Notes: generated by a model from the sequence alone, not told the origin. Positions 1 through 11,722 are shown, counted from the first letter of the stretch. The stretch is 64,000 nt of DNA from Aselliscus stoliczkanus (GCA_033961575.1 CM066738.1:68805478-68869477), one strand, 5' to 3'. A program made the numbers and translations.

Positions 1-130
1 ACACTACACTCACCACTGTACAGAGAAAGCAAGGGCTCAGGGAGGTGATGTGATTAGTTGGGTCACACCACCACCAAGGAGTGATGCAGGATTCAGACTC
101 AAGCTTTGAAAATGTTCTAATTTTCTTTAA
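1..130 (-). repeat. MIR SINE fragment
   Basis: Antisense MIR relic: the region that would read as the MIR 'cagagaggt...cacacagctagtaag' core is recognisable as ggctcagggaggtgatg followed by a GTCACACC block. It is heavily diverged, as expected of a pre-placental repeat. The left edge is cut by the window. Confidence 0.6.
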
Positions 131-609
131 GAACCAGCGTCCTTAATAACACACTGAATGAAATCAGATGACTGTCACACAAAAGAATACGCCTGATCTA
201 CTCCTTTGTGTATTTAGGTATTTACATACCAGGTTTCTATTCGCCTACTCACAATTGATGCTCCTTTGGGTTTTGGTAAATATGATGAGGTCTCTAGGCA
301 CGACTTGCTACATGCTATGAGATGAAAATGTTTTTCTTTTTAAATGGCTCTTGAAAATGAATGCACAAGTGGTTGTAGGGGGACAAACTTTTTCCTCTTC
401 GATAATGTTCATCTGCTCTCCCCTATTCTTCCAATATGTAGCATCAGAGTTGAAGCTAAAGCCAACAACAAATACTAATAGCTGCTCCCATTTTTAAAAA
501 ACATGTTTAAGGAAGTGCAAAGCTATGTAAATCAGTAACAATACCAAGCATGTGTATTTTGCGTAAGATTACAAAGCTGATCTCATCTTAAAAAGTAAGC
601 ATGTTAACT
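131..609. other. unassigned single-copy-like sequence
   Basis: No ORF of note, no structured repeat and no terminal repeats seen. AT-rich intergenic or intronic sequence. Confidence 0.5.
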
Positions 610-790
610 CATTTATGGCTCAAAGAAATCACATAATAATAATAGTTTAAATGTATTTAGTACTTTCACATACATTATCTGTTCTAAACTTGGTGCAAAA
701 CCTACTGTCCCTACTCTAGAAGTGAGGAAATGGAAGCTAATTTTAAGACTTGCCCAATACCCATGCTGCTGTCACAAGTCACTTTCAAAA
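610..790 (-). repeat. MIR SINE fragment
   Basis: Antisense MIR: 'ttcacatacattatctg' followed by 'gaagtgaggaaatgga' matches the order of the antisense MIR core (regulatory-tail side first, then the fraction with 'gaggaaactgag'). Old and diverged. Confidence 0.6.
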
Positions 791-859
791 ATGCAAATCT
801 GATCAGGTCCTCATTCTTACATTCCCCAAATAGAAGTCCATTCTAACCCTTACCCCCAG

Positions 860-1175
860 CTTCCAAAGGATCTGAGTTGCCTGCAGGACACCCTCCAGCT
901 GCAACCCTGCCTGCCCTCGCTATGCACCCAAACAGCTTTACAAGCCACCTGCACTTTCCTCCATGCTCTTTCTTACTCCATACTAGACCTGGATTTCCTT
1001 CCCTAATGTTTTTTGTTTTGTTTTGTTTTTAACCTGGAATGTACTTCCTTTAGGTCTGAGCTCAAACATCACTTCTTACCTGAATCCTTTCCCAATAAAC
1101 ACACTCTGAAAGTAGAGCTGATTCCTCCTTCCAGGCCAAATGCTATGCACAAGTGCTCTGGGGAATACACAAGAA
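860..1175 (+). repeat. L2 LINE 3' fragment
   Basis: The run 'ctggaatgtacttcc ... gctcaaacatcacttctt' is the conserved L2 3'UTR motif series in sense orientation. The 66-codon reading frame that overlaps it starts in a (GTTTT) run and has no protein-like composition, so it is not called. Confidence 0.6.
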
Positions 1176-1199
1176 AACTCTTTACTGTATTCGATGACC

Positions 1200-2254
1200 T
1201 ACACATTAGTTGAGAGGCCTAAAAATTGCTGAAGTAAGAAGAAAGAAGGGTGTATGTGGCTAGTCAGTTAAGAAATCTTAAAATAACTGAAGAATGAGGA
1301 AAGCCAAGCAGGAGAAATGAAGGAATTCATGTTATTAATAGTTGCTTATTATATACCCAATATGTTGGATGTATGCATAATATACAGATTATTCCATTAA
1401 AATAAATGACTGACTAAGTGAAAAGAATCAAATGGTAAAACAGGTTCATTCTATTTACCAAAATATGGCCCTGAGTCAGGGAAAAGCTTTAGAAACCTTT
1501 TCTAAATGGCAGTGGAGTGGAGTATCTCTTTTTCTTACTGTTACACTCAACAGTTTTAGAAATACAAGCATACTTTTCAGTCTTTCTAAGATGTTTTTCT
1601 TTACAATAGCAATGTTTTCCTGGGAAGATCCCTTAATGGCACAGCATCATATTTTATAAATCACAAAGCAGATGTTGAAAAGATTTTGCTCCACCAGTTC
1701 ATCCTTTTTCCTTTCCTAGATATCCTTGTTCAAATAAGTACATAACATGCCTGGGTTATACCCCAGAGGCAAAAGTCCAGAGAAAAATAGGCTTAAGAAA
1801 ACCATCATTAATTCTCCAGAGGCAGAGCCCTTGGTTTTCAAATTTTTCAATGAATGAGTGTATGAATGAACTATCTCAGTCCAGCCCTGCCTGCCATGGC
1901 CAGGACTGTGTCCCGGTTTCCAGCCTTCCCCCAAGGACTTATTAGATCTGAGTTTGTAAAGCAGGGATACCCAGTGCCACTTGGATGGGAGTCAGCTGCC
2001 AGTACAGACTCCTGCCAACAGCTCATCTAGACAGGTCATTAAGTGGGCTTAACCGAAGGGTCTCCATTTAGTCCTCTTAGCCAGGGATGGATAATTGTCC
2101 TTTGGCCAGTCTTCTAAACTCTGTTGCCAGAGTCAGCTGTATTATTTAATCGTTGCTCGTTGCCATGAAATCATGCCTGGAAGCTGCAGGGAATTATGAG
2201 ATTCTTAAAGTGAATTCCTGTGCCCTGGAGCAAAGAAGCTAGGCTAGGCCCAAC
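1200..2254. other. unassigned sequence
   Basis: No gene, repeat family or structured element recognised. Short chance ORFs only. Confidence 0.5.
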
Positions 2255-2410
2255 GTAAACAAGCACGAAGTACTGGCTCTATAGTAGCAATGAGAGCACG
2301 TACTATGGGTTGGGAACTTAACATACACTATTTCCAATCCCTATTTAAGGACACTCATGGTCAGACAACTTAAATAATTTTCCCAAGAACTGGGATTGGA
2401 AGCCATGGCC
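2255..2410 (-). repeat. MIR SINE fragment
   Basis: Antisense MIR order is visible: 'gtactatgggttggg', then 'aacatacactatttcc', then 'ttttcccaagaactgggattggaa'. Confidence 0.55.
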
Positions 2411-2734
2411 ACCTACCTCCCACCCACCATGATGTCTCCTACACTCTCAAGAGTGACCTTCCTGAGAGCTTGGGATTTTGCATTGTATTTTGCTTTTTGC
2501 CACAGGATATCAGTGGAGCCACCAAGATTACCTCTCTCTAACAGAGCCAGGGAGATAATAGAGGAATCCCAGTTTGCACACTTCAGATGAAAGTACTAGA
2601 TCAATCCCTTGATTGTCAATGAGCAGAGGCCATAGTCGGCTTGGTGCCCAATGCCATGGACGTCCAAAGAGGTCTGGTTGCAGAAACCACCCTACATTCA
2701 AGAGTAGCTGGACCTCTCTCAGAGTTCTCTTGAT

Positions 2735-2835
2735 ATAATTAGTGTCAAATGAGAGGAGACTGGCTTTGGAGCCAAACAAACCCAGGTTTCAATCCTGCTC
2801 TGTACTTCCTAGTTGTGAGACATATTCAAATAAGT
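2735..2835 (+). repeat. MIR SINE core
   Basis: Sense MIR: 'tggctttggagccaaac' followed by 'cccaggtttcaatcctgctc' and 'acttcctagttgtgagac' is a good match to the MIR core. Confidence 0.7.
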
Positions 2836-3163
2836 GGTAAATAACTCTCTCCCTTCATCTCTCTTCTCTCTTCTCTTCCCATCAGTCCTCTGCTTGTATA
2901 CAGAAGCAGCCCTGGTATCATATATCATTAGGGAGACTTTGTCCTGATATCATTAGGGAGACTTTGCATTGACAATTAGCTCACTGATAACGCTTCCTTT
3001 CAAAGTACTAGATGGGGGTGACATGGCAAAAAAAAAAATTAAAATTGGGATATCTCTTGTCCCCTAGACCAATAAATACTGAAAAAAATTAATTTGTACC
3101 TCTTGGTGTTATCCCTTCTATTAGGTGTCAGAGTAAAGGTTCCTATCAATTTGTATTAATTAC
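2836..3163. other. unassigned sequence with a short direct repeat
   Basis: No gene. It includes a 20-base direct repeat (atatcattagggagactttg) at 2922-2941 and 2947-2966, i.e. a 25-bp period, two copies. Confidence 0.6.
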
Positions 3164-3540
3164 AGATTTGGCTGCTAAAATAAAGACTCCAAACAATGGC
3201 AGCCTAAAAAAGATGGAGGCATCTTTCCCTCACACCTACTATGTGAATAAAAAGCCCAGGGTCCACCCTCCTACTGTTTCCATGCTCATGCTCTATCATC
3301 CTAAAGCTATCACCCTTATCGGAAAGAGTACTCAGAACCACACCCACAGCCCAGGAAGCAGTGTGAGGGAGGGGTGGAGAAAGAAAGTAATCCTTTTAAG
3401 AGCAGAAATTAATACATCATTTCCATTCGCATCTCTTTAGCCAGAACTTAGTCAAATAGCCTCATTTAATTGCAAGGGAAGCTGGGAAATATAGTCTTTA
3501 GCTGGGAAATAAAGTCACATGTGAAAGCTAACAATTTTAT
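3164..3540. repeat. ancient mammalian repeat, family unresolved
   Basis: The pattern 'ggctgctaaaataaagac ... gccagaacttagtcaaat ... gctgggaaatatagtctt' resembles a common placental repeat with the same motif order (LTR- or DNA-class; I cannot name it). The reading frames here are chance. Confidence 0.35.
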
Positions 3541-3739
3541 TATGATAAAGGAAGAAAGACTGGATATGGGTGAGAGGGAGTATAAACAATACATGCACCA
3601 TCCAGTCACTCACACTAACTCCCCTCCTGTACAACATATTTTCCACCTTGCTCTCCTATGGAGACTTTGTTGGATTGAATTACTGGCTCGTTTTTCATAC
3701 ATCCCTGTATCCACCCCTTTGCCATGCAACCTGGCACTT

Positions 3740-4160
3740 TCTCTATCTCTCTGAGACATGTACTTTCCTGCCCCTTGACTTGAACTCAGCTGTGTGACTT
3801 ATTTGGGCCTGTAATGGTGGATGTGACATGACCAAAGACTTGAGAAGTGCTAGAGTAATTGGGTTTGCCCTCTTGCACATGTGCCATCACTTGGAGGAGG
3901 GCTTCCCATGGGTAGCTGTTGCCCCTGTAGCCTGGGCCCTAGAATGAACACACAGGGAACAAAGCTGCCCCAGCCAAGACAGACCCAAGCAAGAAGAGTC
4001 AGCACAGCCTTCAGAGCCACCCAGCCAAGCCCAGTGAGATCAGCCAACCCACACACCTGTGAGGATAAATGCTGAATGTTACTTATATTCCACTGGGATT
4101 TGGGTTGTTTATTAAATGACATTACTGCAGCAACACCTAACTGATGCAGGTCCCTGGGCT
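3740..4160. repeat. ancient LTR-like mammalian repeat, family unresolved
   Basis: The end 'gataaatgctgaatgttactt ... gggatttgggttgtttatt ... gcagcaacacctaactgat' matches the terminal motif series of a widespread old mammalian repeat (MaLR/ERVL-like in style). Boundaries are approximate. Confidence 0.4.
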
Positions 4161-5170
4161 CTAGCCCAGTAGCTCTCTATGTGGTTATTTTCCCTTTGTC
4201 CTTCTAGATCCCTTCACCATCATTCTCTGAGCTTTGGGAGATAGATCTTCATGGGCTTCCTTGGCTTCTGGCTTCCAGCCAGGTTTGAATGATGAGAGGC
4301 ATTGGCAGGGGAGGGTGAAGTAAGGATATTTATTTACCTGGCTTCCTCCCTGGCAGTCACCAGGGATGAGTTGCATCCTTCTACCAAAGGCCACATCTCC
4401 TGTCAGATTGTCCAGCTCTCTCTCTGTGTCCAAGATTGGGAATGTTCTCTTGCCCCTAGTAATGGTTATCAACTGTTACTAGCTCTAAGGTTTGCACTAT
4501 CTTTTATTATTTTTCCTAAACCCTGCTCTCATCTTTGTCAATTGCTCCTTTATTTTCTCCTCAAGTAGCGAGTTGAGGGTCCCATCTTTTGTTGGCTGAA
4601 TCCTACCTCCAGTCACAGAGCCTTTGCTCATCCCATCTCCATCTTCTACCCCACCATGAAGTGTGTCCTCCTCCTCTTCATGGGTCTAAATGGGACTCCC
4701 CTTTGAAAGCGCACCCCTCACTTCCTCAGAAGTCTCCATCCCCCAGTGAGCTCTCCCTTCCCTTAATTACCCCAAGACCCACCACCTGAATCTATCATCA
4801 ACTCTGTTTCATACCAAAGCACAACAGTCTGTATACTGTGTTCTGGGGAGCCCAAGGATCCTGTGAAGATGCCACAATGCTTGGGAAGACAGCAAGTGGA
4901 ACTCCAGATGGCTACATATTAATATTTATCTCATATATGAGGTTTCACTTGAGGTTAACTGTTTCTTTTTAAAAGTTTGAAAACTTTGATGCAGTACGCT
5001 ACCCTTAAATTTTAACATATACAAATCTTATTTGCCAAAATGAATAAAATGAATTTAAATACCTCCAAAATCAAGAAAATTGTATTCTTACTTTGTTATA
5101 GGGGCACATGAAAGATGGACAGATGAAAGGATGAATCCATGGCTAGACAGACAAATGGACAGATGCATAG
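4161..5170. other. unassigned sequence
   Basis: Pyrimidine-rich stretch at about 4550-4790 gives chance ORFs. No gene or repeat family recognised. Confidence 0.45.
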
Positions 5171-5176
5171 ATAGGT

Positions 5177-5179
5177 AGA

Positions 5180-5214
<35 letters not shown>

Positions 5215-5271
5215 ATGGATGGATGGATGGATGGATGGATGGATGGATGGATGGATGATGGATGGATGGAC
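5177..5271 (+). repeat. (GGCT)n-(GGAT)n compound microsatellite
   Basis: About eight GGCT units (5181-5212) run directly into about fourteen GGAT units, with one broken unit near 5257. On the complement it reads as a Ser-Ile-His-Pro / Ser-Gln-Pro-Ala repeat, which is an artefact of the tetranucleotides, not a protein. Confidence 0.95.
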
Positions 5272-6089
5272 AGGCTCTGGTCCTCATAGTAAACAGCCTC
5301 TTCACAGGTATTGCCTTTTTCTTCATGAAATGTAGGAACATGTCTTGTTGCTCCAATACAAATCCCACTGGAAGCATCTCCCCTGGATCAACCAAACTCC
5401 AAAAAGCTAACTAAAGAGGAGCTGAAGGCCGCAAAGGATGTGGGAGGAGCTGTCTGGATTTAGCCACACTAGGCAGCTCCAGATCCCATTTACTGAAACT
5501 TGAGAGGAAAGTGATGTTATGGGAGATACTGCTCAAACATACAAAAAGCATCCCCAGTGGACTTGCAAACACGTTTTTACAAATCTACAATCCTGACCCC
5601 CAGAAAGATTTCCTAGCTCTAGCCTTCCACCATGATGTTCATAGATAGTAAAATGAATAAAATAATCATTTTTCTCTTGCTTAATCAGCATATACAATGG
5701 TTATATGCGCTGTAGCACTCACACTACCTTGTTTCTGATGGTAATAATAACTTGTTTCTAAATAACTATTTGCTATGCTTCCATTTGAACAATAACTACC
5801 ATGTGCAAAGAAGCTGTTTTTTTCTCCAAAGGTATAGTTTGGGGCCCATTTTATAAAATAGTTTGGATTTGAGGTCCTATAAGATGCCACTTTATTTGAT
5901 GCTCTGCAAAAAGATAATCATTTTACACCAGAACTTCACCTGTTTAAATCCTATACCTACAACTTCAGGGTGAAGTGTACCAAGAGTCCTGAATCAAGAG
6001 ACACAAGGAATAATGACCAGCACCTTCACATAGACCATGGCATTTCTCAAAAAGGAGGAAAGCCTAGAAAAATTGGTTGACAGATGGAT
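5272..6089. other. unassigned sequence
   Basis: No gene, RNA gene or recognisable repeat seen. Confidence 0.45.
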
Positions 6090-6235
6090 GTACAGGAAGG
6101 GAGGAAGAAACGGAGGGAGGAAGGGAGGTAAGCAGGGAGAAAAGAAGGAAGGAAGGAGGGAGGGAAGGAAGGAAGGAAGGAAGGAAGGAAGGAAGGAAGG
6201 AAGGAAGGAAGGAAGGAAAAAAAGAAAAGACATAG
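6090..6235 (+). repeat. (GGAA)n microsatellite
   Basis: Imperfect GGAA/GGGA units from about 6095 pass into a pure AAGG tract at about 6163-6217, then A-rich. The two opposed reading frames over it (Lys/Glu/Gly and Pro/Ser/Phe/Leu rich) are repeat artefacts. Confidence 0.95.
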
Positions 6236-6432
6236 ATAGGTACATATAGAATAGAAGAGAGAATGATTGAAGGTCAGCTAGGAGAAGGCTATTCCTTTTT
6301 TTTCTTTTAAACCCAGAGTCCATTTGAAGGAGTTCTTTCCATAGAAAAAGCACTAAAAGTTCACGAGGTCCTCCACCCGTCCCCGAAGCTCACTTTTCAA
6401 TTCTGTAACTGTAATGTTTACAAATTATAGAG

Positions 6433-6881
6433 GGCCGGCCGAGTGGCGCATTGGTTAAGAGCTGGTTTGGGGATGCCAGCGGCCCCGGTTTGGATCCCAC
6501 ATATGAAGGCCAGTGACACTGCCCTCTACAGCTAACAACAGCTCCACCTGGAGCTGGGCTGCCATGAGTCCCTGGGTTGGCATAGCTGCAGCCCCTGCTG
6601 CAGTGGGCTGCCATAGGCTACAGTGAGTGGCTGGCAGCCAACGTGAGCAGCTGGCAGCCAGCGTGAGCTGCCAATAAACATGGTGAGTGATATCCAGAGG
6701 CCGGCGACCGATGTGCCTCATCCAGAAAGAACGCAATGATGATACCAATATGGACCAGTGAAGCAACGTCCTCCGCAACTAGACTGAAGAACAAAAAGAC
6801 AGCAACTTGTCTGTTCCCCTTCCCTGATTTCTCAACGCTGTTCCCCTCCCCCAATTCCCCAATAAAATCTTTAAAAAAAAA
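6433..6881 (+). mobile_element. tRNA-derived SINE, full length (family A)
   Basis: Family A is a roughly 450-bp SINE. It has a tRNA-like head with Pol III A and B boxes and a GC-rich body that repeats 'ggcagcca(g/a)cgtgagc'. Its 3' part reads 'cctccgcaactagactgaagaac', ending in CCCCAATAAAATCTTT plus A tail. This copy is flanked by a perfect 10-bp target-site duplication AATTATAGAG (6423-6432 and 6882-6891). It is non-autonomous and depends on L1 proteins in trans. Confidence 0.9.
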
Positions 6882-6891
6882 AATTATAGAG

Positions 6892-8124
6892 CTCCAGAAA
6901 TTACCTTTTCCTGTTTTCATTTTCCACTGCAGGCAACAGGATCACACACAATGTATTTCCCACAGTCTACAGTAAGAACTAGCACCTTGATCATCTGGCC
7001 CTGGCATTTGTGATTGATGCTTTCCTCCCCTTATTAGGACAGTTTTCTTCCCTCTGCCCTGCACCCTGGAACAAAGGGTACCTAGTGAGACCAGAGCAGG
7101 GGAAGCCGGGAACCCACCCTGTTATCCAAATACAGGTTGGAAATGATCCTCCCCAGGAGCAGCTCTGCCAGGGACAGGCTGGTCCAGCAACCTGAAACCC
7201 CCACAGGAAGGCACCTAGCACCAATGAAAAATAGGCAAAGTAGATCTTTTGTCTGAACATTTGAATGAACTCTGGAGTCTCAGGCTTTCTGCTCCAACCC
7301 CCTTGTTATTTATGAGAAATAATTTCATACTTAGTGTTAGAGACTATGTAAAACAATAACAACAACAACAACAAAAGAAACCACTTCTCATAAGAAAATA
7401 AACCAGTTCCCAAGATTAGCACTTGAGAGATAATGTCCTGGACCACAGAGCCTGATATATCCCCTAATATACACTGGGATCTGGGGCCCCTCAGATCCCT
7501 GCTATCATCACCGTGGGGAGGGGAGCATTGCTCCTTCAACTCACACCCATATCCCATCCTTTCATTCTCAAGGTTAGAAGGTCTGAAGAAGGCTTTACAC
7601 TGAAGGCTGTAGCACAACAAAGGCAAACAGTCACAGAGAATCCAGTTGCTACACAACCAGAGCTCATCGTCCATGGAAGATTCCAGGAAAAAGAGGCCTC
7701 CTCCCTTCCTAGTTCCAGGTTGCAGACATCAACTTTAAAACCTTCCATCCAGGAGCACCTCTTGGCATCCAGGCCCCTGAAGTGCCCCTCTCTCACCTGC
7801 ACAGGTGCATGGGTCCACCCTGAAACACCAGTCTCAGGTCATTAACAAGCAGATAGACCTTAGCCTTCAGGCAAGATTCCAGCCTCTCCCTAAAGAGATC
7901 TGCACCACAATAACTAAATCTCAGTAAAACCCCACTGCCATTAATACAAGAGAAAGAGGAAGGGGTAGGAAAGGAGAAGGCAAACCTCAGTTAAAAGGCT
8001 GAGGAGGTGATATTTCACCCAAAGAAGCTTGTCTCCAAAGGTGCATTATTGTGGTGAGGAATTTAAGGATAGGAAGTAAAAAGGGACACGGCATTTATAT
8101 ATGAACCATGATATTTTCCTCTTA
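6892..8124. other. unassigned sequence
   Basis: No gene recognised. A short (AAC)n run lies at about 7347-7372. ORFs on both strands at 7306-7845 overlap one another and have no domain signal. Confidence 0.45.
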
Positions 8125-8470
8125 TTTTTCAATGATGTTATTGTTTTAGAGCAGTTTTAGGTTTACAGAAAAATTGATCGAAAGTACAGTGAATTCCCAT
8201 ATATCCCCTCTCCATCCCCTCCCCCCACACACAATTTCCCCTTTTACATTTTGTATTGATGTGATATTTTTGTTACAGTTGATGAATCAATATGGATACA
8301 TGATTACTAAGGCCCATAGTTTACTTTAGGCTTCACTGTATGGTGTACATTCTATGGATTTTGACAAATATATCATGACGTGTCCATCATTACTGGATCG
8401 TACAGAATTGTGTCACTACCCTAAAATTGCCTGTGTTCTACCTATAAATAGGCCATGTTTGATGAATAAA
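8125..8470. repeat. ancient L1 3'UTR-type fragment
   Basis: 'ttttagagcagttttaggtt' followed by 'tcccatatatcccctctcc' is a well-known string of old mammalian L1 (L1M-group) untranslated sequence. Orientation not settled. Confidence 0.5.
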
Positions 8471-8870
8471 ATATCAGAATAGCAGATCTGACAAAGTCTT
8501 TTGCCTAAATTTGTGAATATGCACTTTTTAAAAAGATTCCCCCTCCCCTAATCATATTTGGTAAATTTAATTTCCTTTTTATTGGCGAGATTGACATTAT
8601 GCAAACCCTGAACCCTCAAGGAAATCCCAGGCCCCCATGGGGCTCCATGACCCATCTCTACACTTAAAGCCAGCTGGGAGGGGGGATGGAGGTGTGGAGA
8701 CAGGGAACGGGAGGTGGTCCACTAGCATCTCATGCTTATCTCAGAAGGCCAGGCACAGGAGAGAAGAGGTCTCAAAGCAGTGTTGAGACAGAAGCCACCA
8801 GCCTTATATTTCTCCCCTCTCATTACTCCTCTCCCTAAGCCAGGCAGGCCTCCAAAATCTCACAAAGAAA
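8471..8870. other. unassigned sequence
   Basis: Nothing recognised. Confidence 0.4.
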
Positions 8871-8943
8871 GAATATAGTCAATAATATTGTGATGTTTGA
8901 ATGGTGGGGTGATCACATTGTAAGGTATAGAAACGTCAAATTG

Positions 8944-9398
8944 GGGCCGGCCGAGTGGCACATCGGGTTAAGAGCTGGTTTGGTTTTGGGATGCCAGCAG
9001 CCCCGGTTCGGATCCCACATATGAAGGCCAGTGACACTGCCCTCTACAGCTAACAGCAGCTCCACCTGGAGCTGGGCTGTGCGAGCCCCGGGATGGTGTA
9101 GGCTGCCGCCCCTGCTGCAGTGGGCTGCCATAGGCTACAGTGAGTGGCCGGCAGCCAGCGTGAGCAGCTGGCAGCCAGCATGAGCTGCCAATAGCCACTG
9201 TGAGCAACCATCCAGAGGCCGGCGACCTATCTGCCTCATCCAGGAAGAGCGCAAAGACGCTACCAACATGGGCCAGTGAAGCAACGTCCTCCGCAACTAG
9301 ACTGAAGAACAAAAAGACAGCAACTTGTCTGTTCCCCTTCCCCGATTCCCCAACGCTGTTCCCCTCCCCCAATTCCCCAATAAAATCTTTAAAAAAAA
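8944..9398 (+). mobile_element. tRNA-derived SINE, full length (family A)
   Basis: Same structure as the copy at 6433. A perfect 13-bp target-site duplication AAACGTCAAATTG flanks it (8931-8943 and 9399-9411), so this insertion is well preserved. Inserted into an L1 3' end. Confidence 0.93.
8955..9015 (+). promoter_or_regulatory. internal Pol III promoter of the SINE (A and B boxes)
   Basis: Box A lies at about 8955-8967 (GTGGCACATCGGGTTAAG region). Box B at 9005-9015 is GGTTCGGATCC, ten of eleven matches to the tRNA box B. The same pair is present in every full SINE head of the window with copy-specific decay. Confidence 0.75.
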
Positions 9399-9493
9399 AA
9401 ACGTCAAATTGTATTGTACCCCTGAAACTAATAGAACTAATATGATATTGTATACCAACTATACCTACACAAAAATAAATAAAATTTAAAAGC

Positions 9494-10292
9494 CATCACC
9501 ATAGAAAAATAAAACAACATGGGAGGTGATTTTTATCAACATTTTGTTATTGCCTAATTAAATCCTACATAAACCACTAGATTTAAAGAGATGCCAGATT
9601 GTGATTAAAAACAACCCCTATTGTCTGATGAATTCCACAACCATGCTAATTTGACCTAGAAATGTATGCCCATGGAACTGGAATTCCCCAAAGCCAAGTC
9701 AATAGTGGAGCTGTTATCTTGTTCCCTCTAGCTAGGACAAATAATCCTTGGTTTTCCTCACACTGGGCACTTCGGCAGGATAAGCAGAGAATTGGCTCAA
9801 GGACTCTCCAATGGCCTTGCCAAACTTTTCTTAGAAATGTACTCAGTTTAGGAAGCTTACATGTAACCTTACTTCTTTCCACAGGAGGTTAGACATTCAT
9901 TGCAACCTGATGGCTCTCTCAGCTTCATCTGGTTCCCTCTGCATTTTCTGATGGGCATTTTCTCTAATAAATTTCTTGCATGTTTTTTTAAAAAGAAAAG
10001 GGAAAAAAAATTTACATTATGTATTATGGTGTGGTAACTTTCTTTTAGGATCTGCGTTTACCAAGGAAAGGTTGAACATGAAGCTGGTGGAAATAGAACA
10101 GGCTAAAGGGAAGGACTGTGGCTGGAAGCTGGGGAGAGGGAAGAGATTAAGCATCCCTCTTTTTGGTTTGTTTGTGTTGGGTTTTTTTTGCCTTTGAGCT
10201 AGAGGGTTGGGGTTCTAGTATAATACTTTCCAGAGCTTTTGGATTAATTCCTTATCCCATGTATATGTAGAACACCACAAAAGTTCTTAAAT
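9494..10292. other. unassigned sequence
   Basis: No recognisable gene or repeat. The overlapping frames at 9646-9892 on both strands are chance. Confidence 0.4.
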
Positions 10293-10305
10293 AAGGTATC
10301 TTCAG

Positions 10306-10757
10306 GGCCGGCCAAGTGGCTCGTTGGTTAAGAGCTGGCTTGGGACGCCAGCGGCCCCAGTTCAGATATCATATATGAGGGCCAGTGACACTGCCTTCTA
10401 CAGCTAAGATGGTAAACAACAGCTCCACCTGGAGCTGGGCTGCTGTGAGTCCCCAGGATGGCACTGCTGCAGTGGGCTGCCATGGGCTACAGTGAGTGGC
10501 CGGCAGCCAGTGTGAGTGGCTGGCAGCCGGAGTGAGCTGCCAATAGCCACTGTGAGCGGCTGTCCAGAGGCTGGCGACCCATCTGCCTCACCCAAGAGCG
10601 CAATGTTGATACCAACATGAGCCAGTGAGGCAATGTCCTCCACAACTAGACTGAAGCACAAAAGAACAACAACTTGGCTATTTCCCTTCCCAGGTTCCCC
10701 AACACCGTTCCCCTCCCCCAATTCCCCAATAAAAATCTTAAAAAGAAAAAAGAAAAA
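10306..10757 (+). mobile_element. tRNA-derived SINE, full length (family A)
   Basis: Head, GC-rich body and CCCCAATAAAAATCTT tail present. Target-site duplication AAGGTATCTTCAG / AAGATACCTTCAG (10293-10305 and 10758-10770), two mismatches. Confidence 0.9.
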
Positions 10758-10770
10758 AAGATACCTTCAG

Positions 10771-11021
10771 TCACATCTTTCCAAATGGAAGATGAATAAA
10801 ACCTTGATACATACTAGTGTGTTTATAAATACACAACCCCATACACATGGACTCATACACAGAGCCAAGCTAAGTAGGGCCAATGCATACCCACGGTGTC
10901 TGAACTTACCTGCATGCAAATAGCTATTCAGCAATTATTCCACCCTTCTTTTTCGCTCCCTATGATATCCCCTGCATTAGCTGTTAGAAATTTCTCCTGC
11001 ATGTCTCAAGACTTGAGTTCT
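10771..11021. other. unassigned sequence
   Basis: Nothing recognised. Confidence 0.4.
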
Positions 11022-11722
11022 TCTCTGTATTAGATTGCTAGGGCTGCCATAACAAAGTACCACAAACTGGGTGGCATAAACAACAGGAATCAAATTTCTC
11101 ACAATTCTGGAGGCTGGGTGTCTGAAATTGAGATGTTGGCGGGTTTGCTTCCCCGGAGGCCTCCTCTCAGCTTGCAGATAGTCATCTTGCTGTAACCTCA
11201 CATGATCTTCCCTCTGTATATCTGTGTCCTAATTTCCTCCTTTTATGAGAATACTAGTAACATTAAATTAGGGTCCACCCTAATAACCTCATTTTAACTG
11301 AATTACCTCTTTAATATTTTCGTTGCGACATTCGTCTATAGTTGAATGATATTTCCATGCCACTAACTGTGGTATTCAACTTTACCCCACAAGCTCCAGA
11401 AAAGAAGTTTAGGAAAGCAGATGTACATTTTTCTACATTTTTGTGTTTTTCAAGAATGAATAACAATAGGAAATTTTTATACTTTAAAGCAATCATTTAT
11501 TTTTATAAAATGTAGCACCTTAACTGTATTTACTTAAAAATATAAATACTGTAATTTTCTGTGGATTTTTGGCACATTTTGGAAAGCAAATTTGAAATCA
11601 ATTAATACAGTGAAAGAGTTAAAGACCCTATCTTCAAATATGAGGTACTAGGGGTTAGGACTTAAACATATGAATTCAAGGGTCGGCAGCATGGTGGGGT
11701 GGGAACAATTCAGCCCATAACA
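11022..11722 (-). mobile_element. MLT1-type (ERVL-MaLR) solo LTR, interrupted
   Basis: Read as printed, the motif series 'gctagggctgccataaca', 'ccacaaactgggtggcat', 'cacaattctggaggctggg', 'cctaataacctcatttt', 'aattacctctttaa' and 'agaccctatcttcaaata' runs to 'ttcagcccataaca'. This is the reverse complement of an MLT1-family LTR. The LTR is cut at 11311-11622 by a TTAA-flanked insertion; without it the MLT1 sequence joins seamlessly. Confidence 0.8.
11311..11622. mobile_element. putative non-autonomous piggyBac-type element
   Basis: This 312-bp AT-rich block sits inside the MLT1 LTR between TTAA tetranucleotides (11311-11314 and 11619-11622). Removing it with one TTAA restores the expected 'cctctTTAAagaccc' of MLT1. 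This is the signature of piggyBac superfamily insertion, which targets and duplicates TTAA. The inner ends are weakly inverted: TATTTTCGTTGCG on the left against CTCTTTCACTGTA on the right complement, with most differences being transitions, some at CpG. No transposase fragment is inside. Family name unknown. Confidence 0.6.

Larger units (their letters stand above)
8871..9493 (+). repeat. old L1 3' end split by a SINE
   Basis: Terminal L1 3'UTR motifs 'gaatggtggggtgatcacattgt' in part before the SINE and 'cccctgaaactaatagaac ... ataccaactatacct ... aataaaattt' after it belong to one L1 3' end. It is interrupted at 8944-9398 by a family A SINE. Confidence 0.6.

Noticed and set aside
5096..5395. 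99-codon reverse frame with Ser-Ile-His-Pro repeats
   Set aside because: Translation of a GGAT/GGCT microsatellite; no start context or homology.
6433..6520. tRNA gene
   Set aside because: A and B boxes and tRNA-like head belong to the SINE; no clean cloverleaf, and the same head is repeated in more than a dozen copies.
7306..7845. Overlapping ORFs of 88-122 codons on both strands
   Set aside because: No conserved domain, no codon signal, mutually overlapping; chance in GC-balanced DNA.
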